NCBI GenBank assembly: GCA_046735115.1
Contig: JBKPSR010000115.1
Span: forward strand, 1-38,726
DNA length: 38,726 nt
Direction of reading: 5' to 3'
Source: JACVRW01 sp046735115
GTDB lineage: Bacteria; Actinomycetota; Thermoleophilia; Solirubrobacterales; Thermoleophilaceae
The notes under the pieces are model-generated. The model did not search any database, had not been told where the DNA came from, and saw only the letters and a list, made by a program, of their open reading frames with translations. Numbering within the stretch: the first letter of the stretch is position 1; each line of letters begins with the position of its first letter. Positions 19,584 to 27,128 of the stretch are shown here, one piece after another. The position numbers and the translations under genes are program-made.

Positions 19584-20522
19584 CTGACCTACTCGATCGT
19601 CGCCAGAGACCCGTCGAGCGGGGAGCTCGGCGTGGCAGTGCAGTCGCATTTCTTCGGGGTTGGCTCGATCGTGAGCTGGGCCGAGCCGGGCGTTGGGGCC
19701 GTGGCCACGCAGTCCATCGCCGAGCCGGCCTATGGCCCGCGCGGCCTCGGCCTGATGCGCGACGGCAGCAGCGCGCCCGCGGCGCTCCAGCAGCTCGTCG
19801 CCGACGACGGGGAGGAGGCCGTCCGCCAGGTCGCGATGGTCGATCGCGGCGGCCGGGTGGCCGTGCACACCGGCCTGCGCTGCATCCCGCACGCCGGGCA
19901 CGCCGTCGGCGACCAGGCGAGCGTCCAGGCGAACATGATGGAGCGCGACACCGTGCCCGCGGCCATGCTCAGCGCCTACGTGGAGTCGAGGGACGAAGGC
20001 CTCGCCGAGCGGATGCTCGTGGCGCTGGAGGCGGCCGAGGCGGAGGGAGGGGACATACGCGGGCGGCAGTCGGCCGCGATGATCGTGGTCACGGCGCGCG
20101 CGACGGATCGGCCGGTCCAGGACCGCCCGGTGGACCTCCGGGTGGACGACCACACCGATCCGCTTGGAGAGCTCCGAAGGCTGCTCGGCCTCCGTCGGGC
20201 GTACACGCGCGCGAGCGTGGGCGACGACCTCGCGTCCGCCGGCGACCTGGAGGGCGCGCTGAGCGAGTACGAGGCCGCCCACCGCCTTCAGCCCGACAAC
20301 CACGAGCTTATGTTCTGGCACGGCCTGGCCCTGGCGGGGAACGGCCGTGAGGACGAGGCCGTGGCGATGCTGCGGCCGGTGTTCGAGGCCCACGCGGGCT
20401 GGGTCGAGCTGCTCAAGCGGCTCCCGGCATCGGGCCTCTTCCCGGACGACGCCGAGCTGATCGCCCGCCTGTCCGGCACGAGAGCCGTCTCCGAGCCGGC
20501 GCCCGGACCGCCTGCGCGCTAA
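19584..20522 (+). CDS. DUF1028 family protein (Ntn-hydrolase-like), probable CTG start
   Basis: DUF1028 proteins have a predicted Ntn-hydrolase fold; their reaction is not established. From CTG 19584 the product has 312 residues and begins TYSIVARDPSSGELGVAVQSHFF, the expected family N-terminus. Further family motifs are WAEPGVGAVATQ, MVDRGGRVAVHTG and QANMM. The C-terminal third (about residues 220-295) is helical with a TPR-like stretch (AGDLEGALSEYEAAHRLQPDN). In this frame there is a stop at 19542-19544 and no ATG, GTG or TTG before 19632; starting at GTG 19632 would delete the first beta strand and conserved TYSIVARD. The gene sits between rpmA and obgE, which are usually adjacent. Confidence 0.88.
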   Translation: MTYSIVARDPSSGELGVAVQSHFFGVGSIVSWAEPGVGAVATQSIAEPAYGPRGLGLMRDGSSAPAALQQLVADDGEEAVRQVAMVDRGGRVAVHTGLRCIPHAGHAVGDQASVQANMMERDTVPAAMLSAYVESRDEGLAERMLVALEAAEAEGGDIRGRQSAAMIVVTARATDRPVQDRPVDLRVDDHTDPLGELRRLLGLRRAYTRASVGDDLASAGDLEGALSEYEAAHRLQPDNHELMFWHGLALAGNGREDEAVAMLRPVFEAHAGWVELLKRLPASGLFPDDAELIARLSGTRAVSEPAPGPPAR

Positions 20523-20524
20523 CC

Positions 20525-21802
20525 ATGTTCCACGACCGCGCGCGTATACACGTGCGGGGCGGCGCCGGGGGCAATGGCGTGGTCTCGTTCCGCCGCGAGG
20601 CGCACGTGCCGAAAGGCGGTCCCGACGGCGGCGACGGCGGCCGCGGCGGAGACGTGGCCGTGGTCGTGGACCCGTCGCTCCGCGACCTCTCCGGCTTTCG
20701 CCGCGGCGCGCAGTTCAAGGCGGAGCGCGGCGGGCACGGCGAGGGCGCGAACCGACACGGCGCCACGCCCGAGGCATTGGAGATCCGCGTGCCGTCGGGC
20801 ACGGTGGTCGAGGACCCCGACTCGGGCGACCGCTGGGAGCTACTCGCGCCGGGCGAGCGCGCGGTCGTAGCGCGCGGCGGCAGCGGCGGCCGCGGGAACA
20901 GGCAGTTCACGACCGCCACGCGTCAGAGCCCGCGCTTCGCCGAGCGCGGCCTGCCAGGGGAGGAGCGCACGCTCGAGCTGCACCTGAAGCTCACCGCGGA
21001 CGCCGGCCTCGTGGGATTGCCGAACGCGGGCAAGTCGTCGCTGTTGGCGCGCCTCACGCGCGCGCAGCCGAAGGTCGCCGGCTACCCGTTCACCACCATC
21101 GAGCCCGTGCTCGGCACGCTCGAGCGGGACGACCGCCAGCTCGTGATCGCGGACATCCCCGGACTGGTCGAGGGCGCGAGCGCCGGCGCCGGGCTCGGGC
21201 ACGAGTTCTTGGCACACGTCGAGCGCTGCCGGCTGCTCGTGCACGTGCTCGACCTGAAGCCGCTGGACGGCTCCGACCCCGAGCGGAACTTCGAGACGGT
21301 CGAGGCCGAGCTGCGCGAGCACGGCCACGGGCTCGCGGAGCTGCCCCGCCTCCTCGCCCTCTCGAAGGCGGACCTCGTTCCACCGGAGGAGGCCCAGGGG
21401 GCCGTCGAGCGCTGGCGCGAGCGGCTCGGGGTCGAGGTGTTCGCCACCTCCGCCGCCACGGGGGAGGGCCTCGACGAGCTGAAGAATGCGATCTTCCGGC
21501 ACGTCCCGCCACAGGAGCGCCTGGAGGAGCGCGCCCACACGCCGGCCGCACACCGCGTCTACCGGCCAGGCCGCGGCGAGGCGTACAGCGTCAAGCGCAC
21601 CGGGCCGGGCGCCTTCCGGGTCGAAGGCGAGCGCATCGAGCGGCTTGTCGCCCGCCACGACGTCGACAACGACGAGGCGCTGCGCTACGTGGAGGAGCGG
21701 CTGCGGGCGCTCGGAGTGATCAAGGCGCTCGAGTCCGCCGGCTTCGAACCCGGCGACGACGTGGAGATAGCCGGGATCGTCTTCGAGCTCGATCCCGGCT
21801 GA
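20525..21802 (+). CDS. obgE: Obg GTPase
   Basis: Obg is an essential GTPase in late 50S assembly and stress control. The 425-residue protein has the Gly-rich Obg domain (residues 1-157, with VRGGAGGNGVVSFRRE and GGPDGGDGG) and a GTPase domain with P-loop GLPNAGKSS at 164-172, G3 DIPGLVEGA, and G4-like SKADL. It ends with an OCT domain (about 345-425, YRPGRGEAYSV and FEPGDDVEIAGIVFEL), found in actinobacteria and Firmicutes but not in E. coli ObgE. ATG 20525 begins 2 nt after the DUF1028 stop. It is part of the rplU-rpmA-obgE-proB-proA-nadD-rsfS backbone. Confidence 0.97.
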   Translation: MFHDRARIHVRGGAGGNGVVSFRREAHVPKGGPDGGDGGRGGDVAVVVDPSLRDLSGFRRGAQFKAERGGHGEGANRHGATPEALEIRVPSGTVVEDPDSGDRWELLAPGERAVVARGGSGGRGNRQFTTATRQSPRFAERGLPGEERTLELHLKLTADAGLVGLPNAGKSSLLARLTRAQPKVAGYPFTTIEPVLGTLERDDRQLVIADIPGLVEGASAGAGLGHEFLAHVERCRLLVHVLDLKPLDGSDPERNFETVEAELREHGHGLAELPRLLALSKADLVPPEEAQGAVERWRERLGVEVFATSAATGEGLDELKNAIFRHVPPQERLEERAHTPAAHRVYRPGRGEAYSVKRTGPGAFRVEGERIERLVARHDVDNDEALRYVEERLRALGVIKALESAGFEPGDDVEIAGIVFELDPG

Positions 21803-21815
21803 TACAAGTCCGATC

Positions 21816-22208
21816 GTGGCCCGATTCGGAGCGCTCATCTGCCTGCTCGCGGTCCTGGCGGCCTGCGGCGGCGGCGACGACAAGAAGGACGCCGAGCAGA
21901 CCGTCCGCGACTTCGTGACGGCGCTGCGCGAACGCGACGCCGAGACATTCTGCGACGAGCTCGTGACGAAGGACTTCCTCGGGCAGTTCAGCGGCGCGAC
22001 AGGCGACCAGGCGAAGACCTCCTGCAAGCGCGAGCTGAAGAACCTGACCGGCATCCAGCAGATCCGGCTCGTCAAGGTCGAGCGCACCAAGGTCGACGGC
22101 GACAACGCGTCCGTGACCGCCGAGATCGATCGCGACGGACAGCGGTTCACGCAGGTCTACCGGCTGAAGAAGGAAGACGGCGACTGGAAGCTCGCCGGCG
22201 GGGCGTAG
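21816..22208 (+). CDS. Small lipoprotein with NTF2-like domain (putative)
   Basis: The 130-residue product starts with a lipoprotein signal: hydrophobic residues 5-15 and a lipobox LAAC with Cys17 as the predicted lipidated residue. After a Gly/Asp linker comes a region of about 105 residues (AEQTVRDFVTALRERDAETFCDEL, then alternating beta strands ending DGDWKLAGG) that looks like the NTF2-like/DUF4878 fold. Two further cysteines (CDEL and SCKREL) could form a disulfide outside the cell. GTG 21816 lies 13 nt after obgE, with a TACAAGT stretch ending 6 nt before it. The next gene, proB, starts directly after the stop. It is an addition to the usual obgE-proB order. Confidence 0.78.
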   Translation: MARFGALICLLAVLAACGGGDDKKDAEQTVRDFVTALRERDAETFCDELVTKDFLGQFSGATGDQAKTSCKRELKNLTGIQQIRLVKVERTKVDGDNASVTAEIDRDGQRFTQVYRLKKEDGDWKLAGGA

Positions 22209-23300
22209 ATGGCGACCGTCGTGGTCAAGCTCGGCTCGAGCATCGTCGCGGGCGACACCGGGGAGCCGCGGATCGACGTGCTGAGCGAGCTGTGCGACGA
22301 GGTCGCGGTGCGTCACCAGGCGGGCGACCGGATCGTGATCGTGACCTCGGGCGCGATCGCCTGCGGAATGCGACTGATGGAGCTGCCCATGCGCCCGAGC
22401 ACCATGGAGGAGCTCCAGGCCGCCTCCGCGGTCGGGCAGGGAAAGCTCTACCGCATCTACGACGAGCTGCTTCAGGAGCGCGGCGTGCCGTCGGCGCAGG
22501 TGTTGCTCACGTTCTTCGACATGTCCGCGCGCACGCACTACCTGAACGCGCGCCACACGCTCCAGACGCTGCTCGACTGGCGCGTGCTGCCGGTCATCAA
22601 CGAGAACGACACGACCACGACGGACGAGATCTCGTTCGGCGACAACGACTTCCTCGCGGCGCAGGTGGCGATCCTGATCGGCGCCGACCGGCTCGTGCTG
22701 CTCACCGACACCGGCGGGCTCTACAGCTCCGACCCGCGCCGCGACCCCGAGGCGCGCCTCGTCGAGGAGGTGAGCGCGGTCGAGGAGCTCGAGGGCTACG
22801 AGATCGGGCTGTCGCGTTCGCCGCTCGGGTCAGGTGGGATGCGCTCGAAGGTCGTGGCCGCCGAGATGGCCACCGCCGCCGGGATACCCGTGACGATCAC
22901 GAGCGGGGTGGAGCGCCCGGCGGTCGCGGACGCTCTCGCCGGGGCGGCGGGCGGCACGCTGTTCAGGCCCCAGGAGGGGCGCGTGTCGAGCTTCAAGCTG
23001 TGGCTGAAGTACGCGAAGCCGACGCACGGCCGGCTCCTGATAGACGAGGGTGCCGAGCTCGCGCTGCGCGAGCGCGGCACGAGCCTCCTGCCGGTCGGGG
23101 TCGTGGAGGTGGAGGGAGAGTTCGAGGCCGGCGACGCGGTCGAGGTGCGCTGCAACGGGCGCGCGGTGGGCAAGGGGATCGTCAACTACTCCGCCGCGGA
23201 GCTGCGCCGGATCAAGGGGTTGAAGACGGAGGCGGTGCGCGAGGTCCTGCCGCGCGCCACTGAGGAGGCCGTCCACAGGGACTATTTCGTGCTCGAATGA
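22209..23300 (+). CDS. proB: Glutamate 5-kinase
   Basis: ProB phosphorylates glutamate to gamma-glutamyl phosphate, the first step of proline synthesis. The 363-residue protein has the amino-acid-kinase domain (VVVKLGSSIVAG at 4-15, VTSGAIACGM, and the glutamate-binding INENDTTTTDEISFGDND at about 133-150) followed by a C-terminal PUA domain (about 270-363, GRLLIDEGAELALRERGTSLLPVGV). The length and domain set match E. coli-type, proline-regulated enzymes. ATG 22209 abuts the lipoprotein stop with no gap, so translation is likely coupled. ProB and ProA are normally adjacent, but here a MATE transporter gene separates them. Confidence 0.97.
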   Translation: MATVVVKLGSSIVAGDTGEPRIDVLSELCDEVAVRHQAGDRIVIVTSGAIACGMRLMELPMRPSTMEELQAASAVGQGKLYRIYDELLQERGVPSAQVLLTFFDMSARTHYLNARHTLQTLLDWRVLPVINENDTTTTDEISFGDNDFLAAQVAILIGADRLVLLTDTGGLYSSDPRRDPEARLVEEVSAVEELEGYEIGLSRSPLGSGGMRSKVVAAEMATAAGIPVTITSGVERPAVADALAGAAGGTLFRPQEGRVSSFKLWLKYAKPTHGRLLIDEGAELALRERGTSLLPVGVVEVEGEFEAGDAVEVRCNGRAVGKGIVNYSAAELRRIKGLKTEAVREVLPRATEEAVHRDYFVLE

Positions 23301-23328
23301 CGGGGGCTCGCGCGCACCGCGCGCTCGC

Positions 23329-24645
23329 GTGTCCGTGACGCTCCACTCGCCCTACGACAGGGAGATCCTCGGCCTGGCCGTGCCCGCGCTCGGCGCGCTC
23401 GCGGCCGAGCCGCTCTACCTGCTGGCGGACACCGCGATGGTGGGGCACCTCGGAACGGACGAGCTGGCCGCGCTCGCCATCGCCGCAACGCTGCTCGCCG
23501 GCACGTTCACGCTCTTCAACTTCCTCACCTACGGCACGACGGCTCAGGTGGCGCGCTTCCACGGCGCCGGGGACGAGCTGGCCGCCGGCCGGCTCGCGGC
23601 GCAAGCGCTGTGGCTGTCGGCCGGGATCGGCGTGACGCTGACGGCGCTGCTCGCCGGGCTCGCGGCACCGCTCGTGGACCTGATGGGCGGCGACGGGCGC
23701 GTCGGCGCGCTGGCGGTCGACTACCTGCGGATCGGCTCGCTCGGGCTGCCGTTCGCGCTGATCGCGCTGGCAGGCCAGGGCTACCTGCGCGGCGTCTCGG
23801 ACCTGCGGACGCCGCTCGTGATCGTCGTGGTCGCGAACGCGGCCAACGTCGTGCTGAACGTGCTGTTCATCTACCGCCTCGACTGGGGCCTGAACGGCTC
23901 GGCCGCCGCGACTGTCGTCGCGCAGGCCGGGATGGGAGCGGCGTTCGTCCGCGTCCTGCTGGCGGCGCCGGCCGACTCGCGCCGCCCGTCGCCGGCGCGG
24001 ATTCGGCCGCTTGCGCGCATCGGCCGGGAGATCTTCGTGCGGACCGCGGCGCTGTACGCGTCGTTCATCGTCGCGAGCGCGGTGCTGGCGCGCATCGGGT
24101 CCGATTCGCTCGGCGCCCACCAGATCGCCTTCCAGCTGTTCGTCTTCCTCGCGCTCGTGCTCGACGCGATCGCGATCGCGGGCCAGGTGATCGTGGGGCG
24201 CACGCTGGGCGCGGGCGACGCCGAGGCGGCCCACGCAGCCGCGCGGCGGATGATCGAGTGGGCGGTGGTCGCCGGCGCGGTGTTCGGGCTTGTGATGCTC
24301 GCTCTGATCGACGTCCTGCCGCGCGCGTTCACGAGCGATTCCGACGTGATCGACCGCGCGAAGGAGATCTGGCCGCTGTTCGCGCTCATGCAGCCGGCCA
24401 ACGGCGCGGTCTTCGCGCTCGACGGGATCCTGATCGGAGCGGGTGACACCCGCTTCCTCATGTACGGGATGCTCGCCGCCTCGCTCGGCGTGTTCGTGCC
24501 GATCGCGCTGCTGTCGCTCGCACTCGACCTGGGCATCGTCGGCGTCTGGGTGGGGCTGGTCGGCCTGATCGCCGCGCGGCTGGCGACGTGCGCCTGGCGC
24601 TTCTCCAGCCGGCGCTGGGCACTCGTGGGCGCGCCTCGGAGCTGA
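23329..24645 (+). CDS. MATE-family efflux transporter (DinF-like)
   Basis: MATE transporters export cationic drugs or metabolites using Na+ or H+ gradients. The 438-residue protein has twelve predicted helices in two similar halves. It shows the family's LYLLADTAMVGHLGTDELAALAIA stretch early (described in part: about residues 27-50) and the second-half equivalents GAHQIAFQLF and GRTLGAGD. Motifs lean to the DinF subgroup. GTG 23329 (or GTG 23335, two codons later) is the start; no good Shine-Dalgarno is visible and it lies 28 nt after proB. No link to proline synthesis is obvious, so the location may be chance. Confidence 0.92.
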   Translation: MSVTLHSPYDREILGLAVPALGALAAEPLYLLADTAMVGHLGTDELAALAIAATLLAGTFTLFNFLTYGTTAQVARFHGAGDELAAGRLAAQALWLSAGIGVTLTALLAGLAAPLVDLMGGDGRVGALAVDYLRIGSLGLPFALIALAGQGYLRGVSDLRTPLVIVVVANAANVVLNVLFIYRLDWGLNGSAAATVVAQAGMGAAFVRVLLAAPADSRRPSPARIRPLARIGREIFVRTAALYASFIVASAVLARIGSDSLGAHQIAFQLFVFLALVLDAIAIAGQVIVGRTLGAGDAEAAHAAARRMIEWAVVAGAVFGLVMLALIDVLPRAFTSDSDVIDRAKEIWPLFALMQPANGAVFALDGILIGAGDTRFLMYGMLAASLGVFVPIALLSLALDLGIVGVWVGLVGLIAARLATCAWRFSSRRWALVGAPRS

Positions 24646-24691
24646 GCCGGACGGGGCCCGCGGCATCTGGAGGCTCGGGCGTAGCGACCGA

Positions 24692-24697
24692 TACCCT
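24692..24697 (+). promoter_or_regulatory. Candidate -10 element (TACCCT) for proA-nadD-rsfS
   Basis: TACCCT ends 6 nt before ATG 24704, so a transcript would begin at or next to the ATG. There is no Shine-Dalgarno before proA, which supports a leaderless start. Confidence 0.5.
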
Positions 24698-24703
24698 GTC
24701 TAC

Positions 24704-25975
24704 ATGGCGACCACCGCCCAGTCGGTAGTGGAGCTCTGCGCGCAGGCAAAGGCTGCGTCGCGTGAGCTCGCCACGCTCGACAGCGCGACCAAGAACGCGG
24801 CGCTCGCGGCGATGGCGGATGCGCTGCTCCAGCGCTCGCACGAGATCCTCGAGGCGAACGCCCGGGACATGGAGGCGGGGCAGGAAGCCGGACTGCACTC
24901 CGGGCTGCTCGACAGGCTCAAGCTGACGGACGAGCGCGTGGCCGGGATCGCCTCCGACGTGCGGGCGATCGCCGCGCTCCCCGATCCGGTCGGTGAGACG
25001 ATCGACGGCCACCGGCTCGAGAACGGGCTGGACGTGCGCCGAGTGCGCGTGCCGCTTGGCGTGGTGGCGGTGGTGTACGAGGCGCGGCCGAACGTCACCG
25101 TCGACTGCTCGGCGCTGTGCCTGAAGTCAGGGAACGCGATCGTGCTGCGGGGATCGTCGACCGCGGCGCACTCGAACGCCGTGCTGGCGCAGGTCGCGTC
25201 CGGCGCGGTGCAGTGGGCGGGCCTGCCGGACGGCGTCATCTCGATCGTGACGGGCGGCGACCGCGACGAGCTGAGGCAGCTCGCTACCCAGGACGGAGTC
25301 GTCGACCTGATCATCCCGCGCGGCGGCGAGGGCCTGAAGAACGCGCTGAAGGAGCACGCGACGGTGCCCGTGCTGTACGCGTCGGCGGGCGTCTGCCACG
25401 TGCTGGTGGACGCGTCGGCGGCCGTCGACGACGCGGTCGCGATCAGCGTGAACGCGAAGGTGCAGCGCCCGTCTGTCTGCAACGCCATCGAAACCCTGCT
25501 GGTGCACTCCGACATCGCGTCCGAGTTCCTGCCGCGCGCGCTCGGCGAGCTGCGCGAGTCGGGCGTGGAGCTGCGCGTGGACGGACGCACCCGAGCGCTG
25601 GCCGGCCCGATCGGCGACTCGCTGGCCGAGGCGACCGAGGAGGACTGGTCCACCGAGTATCACGCGCTGATCCTGTCCGTGAAGGTGGTCGACTCGCTCG
25701 AGGAGGGCATCGAGCACGTGAACCGGTACGGGACCGGGCACTCGGAGGCGATCGTGACGGGGTCGGTCCAATCGGCGCAGGCATTCACGAGCGGAGTCGA
25801 CGCCGCGGCGGTGTACGTCAACGCTTCGACCCGGTTCACCGACGGAGCCGTGTTCGGCATGGGCGCCGAGATCGGCAACTCCACCCAGAAGCTGCACGCG
25901 CGCGGCCCGATCGGGCTGCGCGAGCTAACCACCTACAAGTTCGTGGTCGAAGGCTCCGGGCAGGTCCGCGAGTAG
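24704..25975 (+). CDS. proA: Glutamate-5-semialdehyde dehydrogenase (gamma-glutamyl phosphate reductase)
   Basis: ProA reduces the ProB product with NADPH to glutamate semialdehyde. The 423-residue protein covers the family end to end. Visible are VPLGVVAVVYEARPNVT (about residues 111-127), LKSGNAIVLRGSS for the cofactor domain, LIIPRGGEGL, and the catalytic Cys259 in RPSVCNAIETLLVH. The C-terminal FTDGAVFGMGAEIGNSTQKLHARGP region (described in part) is intact. ATG 24704 is the natural start (MATTAQSVVELCAQAKAA). It appears to have its own promoter and heads the unit proA-nadD-rsfS, with nadD beginning 5 nt after the stop. Confidence 0.97.
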   Translation: MATTAQSVVELCAQAKAASRELATLDSATKNAALAAMADALLQRSHEILEANARDMEAGQEAGLHSGLLDRLKLTDERVAGIASDVRAIAALPDPVGETIDGHRLENGLDVRRVRVPLGVVAVVYEARPNVTVDCSALCLKSGNAIVLRGSSTAAHSNAVLAQVASGAVQWAGLPDGVISIVTGGDRDELRQLATQDGVVDLIIPRGGEGLKNALKEHATVPVLYASAGVCHVLVDASAAVDDAVAISVNAKVQRPSVCNAIETLLVHSDIASEFLPRALGELRESGVELRVDGRTRALAGPIGDSLAEATEEDWSTEYHALILSVKVVDSLEEGIEHVNRYGTGHSEAIVTGSVQSAQAFTSGVDAAAVYVNASTRFTDGAVFGMGAEIGNSTQKLHARGPIGLRELTTYKFVVEGSGQVRE

Positions 25976-25980
25976 CCGGT

Positions 25981-26610
25981 TTGCGCGTAGGGATCCTCGG
26001 AGGAGCTTTCAACCCGCCGCACATCGGCCACCTCGTGTGCGCGCAGGAGGCGCTGGTGCAGCTCGAGCTGGAGCGGGTGGCGTTCATGCCGGTCGGCGTG
26101 CCGCCGCACCGCGAGATCGAGCAGGACCCGGGGGCGGAGGTGCGGCTCGAGCTGGTCGAGCTGGCGGTGGCGGACGACGAGCGCTTCGAGGCGTCGCGGC
26201 TCGAGCTCGACCGCGAGGGGCCGTCGTACACCGCGGACACGCTGGAGCAGCTGCGAGGCGATTCGCCCAAGGACGAGCTGTTCTTGATCCTGGGTGGCGA
26301 CCAGGCCGCCTCCCTCGGCAGGTGGCACGAGCCCGAGCGGGTGCTGGAGCGCGCGACGGTCGCGGTGTTCGAGCGCGTCTCCTGGGGCCGAAACGCGATC
26401 ATTATCAAGATCGGCAGGCTGCCCGGGGCGGAGCGCGTCCGCTACCTCGACATGCCGCTGATCCAGGTGTCGTCGTCGTCCATCAGGCGACGCGTGCGTG
26501 AGGGGCAGCCGATCCGGTACCTGGTGCCGGACAAGGTGGCGAGCTACATCGAGGACAACGGGCTGTACAGCAGCGGGAAGGGGAGCGCGAAGGAGGCCGT
26601 GGCCACTTGA
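25981..26610 (+). CDS. nadD: Nicotinate-nucleotide adenylyltransferase
   Basis: NadD adenylates nicotinate mononucleotide in NAD synthesis. The 209-residue protein begins MRVGILGGAFNPPHIGH, containing the nucleotidyltransferase G-G-x-F-x-P-x-H-x-G-H motif at residues 7-17. The second signature, VSSSSIRRRVREG, is near residue 161, and YLVPDKVASYIEDNGLY closes the family core. TTG 25981 is the only start that puts the first strand at the N-terminus, 5 nt after the proA stop. A short Gly/Ser/Lys tail follows. The stop overlaps the rsfS start as TTGA. Confidence 0.95.
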   Translation: MRVGILGGAFNPPHIGHLVCAQEALVQLELERVAFMPVGVPPHREIEQDPGAEVRLELVELAVADDERFEASRLELDREGPSYTADTLEQLRGDSPKDELFLILGGDQAASLGRWHEPERVLERATVAVFERVSWGRNAIIIKIGRLPGAERVRYLDMPLIQVSSSSIRRRVREGQPIRYLVPDKVASYIEDNGLYSSGKGSAKEAVAT

Positions 26611-26981
26611 CCACGCCTGCACCGAGCGCACCCGACTCCGCCGCGCTGGCGGAGCGGATCGCCGGGATCGCCTCAGACAAGAAGGCGATCGACATCCGCG
26701 TGATCGACCTGCGCGGAATCGTCTCCTACACGGACTTCTTCGTGATCTGCTCCGGCAACTCGGAGCGCCAGGCGAAGGCGATCCACGACGGCATCCACGA
26801 GGAGCTGAAGAACGGCGGCGACGAGCGCATCCTGCCCCGCCGCACCGAGGGCGACCGCGAAGCCCGCTGGATCCTGCTCGACTACTGGGACGTGGTGGTG
26901 CACATCTTCACGCCCGAGGCACGCGAGTACTACAGGCTGGAAAACCTCTGGGGCGAAGCTCCTGCACGGTCAGTTGGCTGA
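26607..26981 (+). CDS. rsfS: Ribosomal silencing factor RsfS (Iojap/DUF143)
   Basis: RsfS binds L14 on the 50S subunit and blocks subunit joining when nutrients are short. The 124-residue product has the family motifs KKAIDIRVIDLRG, SYTDFFVICSGNSERQ, WILLDYWDVVVHIF and REYYRLENLWGEA. TTG 26607 overlaps the nadD stop (TTGA), the standard nadD-rsfS coupling. The N-terminal dozen residues (TTPAPSAPDSAAL) are a low-complexity lead. The tRNA-Ala gene begins 23 nt after the stop. Confidence 0.96.
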   Translation: MTTPAPSAPDSAALAERIAGIASDKKAIDIRVIDLRGIVSYTDFFVICSGNSERQAKAIHDGIHEELKNGGDERILPRRTEGDREARWILLDYWDVVVHIFTPEAREYYRLENLWGEAPARSVG

Positions 26982-26988
26982 GCCGGGC

Positions 26989-26994
26989 TAGAAT
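26989..26994 (+). promoter_or_regulatory. Candidate -10 element (TAGAAT) for tRNA-Ala
   Basis: TAGAAT ends 10 nt before the first base of the tRNA. It is the closest match to the TATAAT consensus in the window. No -35 box with 16-18 nt spacing is clear; TTGGCT at 26974 is too near. Confidence 0.5.
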
Positions 26995-27004
26995 GCGCCT
27001 CCTC

Positions 27005-27077
27005 GGGGCTGTAGCTCAGCTGGAAGAGCGACGCGCTGGCAGCGCGTAGGTCAGGGGTTCGAGTCCCCTCAGCTCCA
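27005..27077 (+). tRNA. tRNA-Ala (anticodon GGC)
   Basis: All four arms fold. The acceptor stem GGGGCTG pairs with CAGCTCC and includes G3-U70, the alanine identity pair. The D arm is GCTC/GAGC. The anticodon stem ACGCG/CGCGT surrounds loop CTGGCAG with anticodon GGC, reading GCC/GCU. The T arm is AGGGG-TTCGAGT-CCCCT. The discriminator is A73 at 27077, and CCA is not encoded. Length is 73 nt. Confidence 0.98.
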
Positions 27078-27093
27078 CTGGCTCGCGCGACCG

Positions 27094-27105
27094 GGGCGGC
27101 CGCCC
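27094..27105. terminator. Possible hairpin after tRNA-Ala
   Basis: GGGCGGCCGCCC is a perfect 12-nt palindrome 16 nt after the tRNA. It could end the rsfS/tRNA transcript, but it has no T-tract, and GC palindromes are common in this sequence. Confidence 0.25.
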
Positions 27106-27115
27106 GGCGAGGCGG

Positions 27116-27121
27116 CACACT
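27116..27121 (+). promoter_or_regulatory. Possible -10 element (CACACT) for the M28 peptidase-like gene
   Basis: CACACT ends 7 nt before GTG 27129. The same CGGCACACT block, again exactly 7 nt before a GTG, precedes the 43-codon gene at 31193, which makes it look like a variant -10 box. Confidence 0.35.
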
Positions 27122-27128
27122 TCACGCC

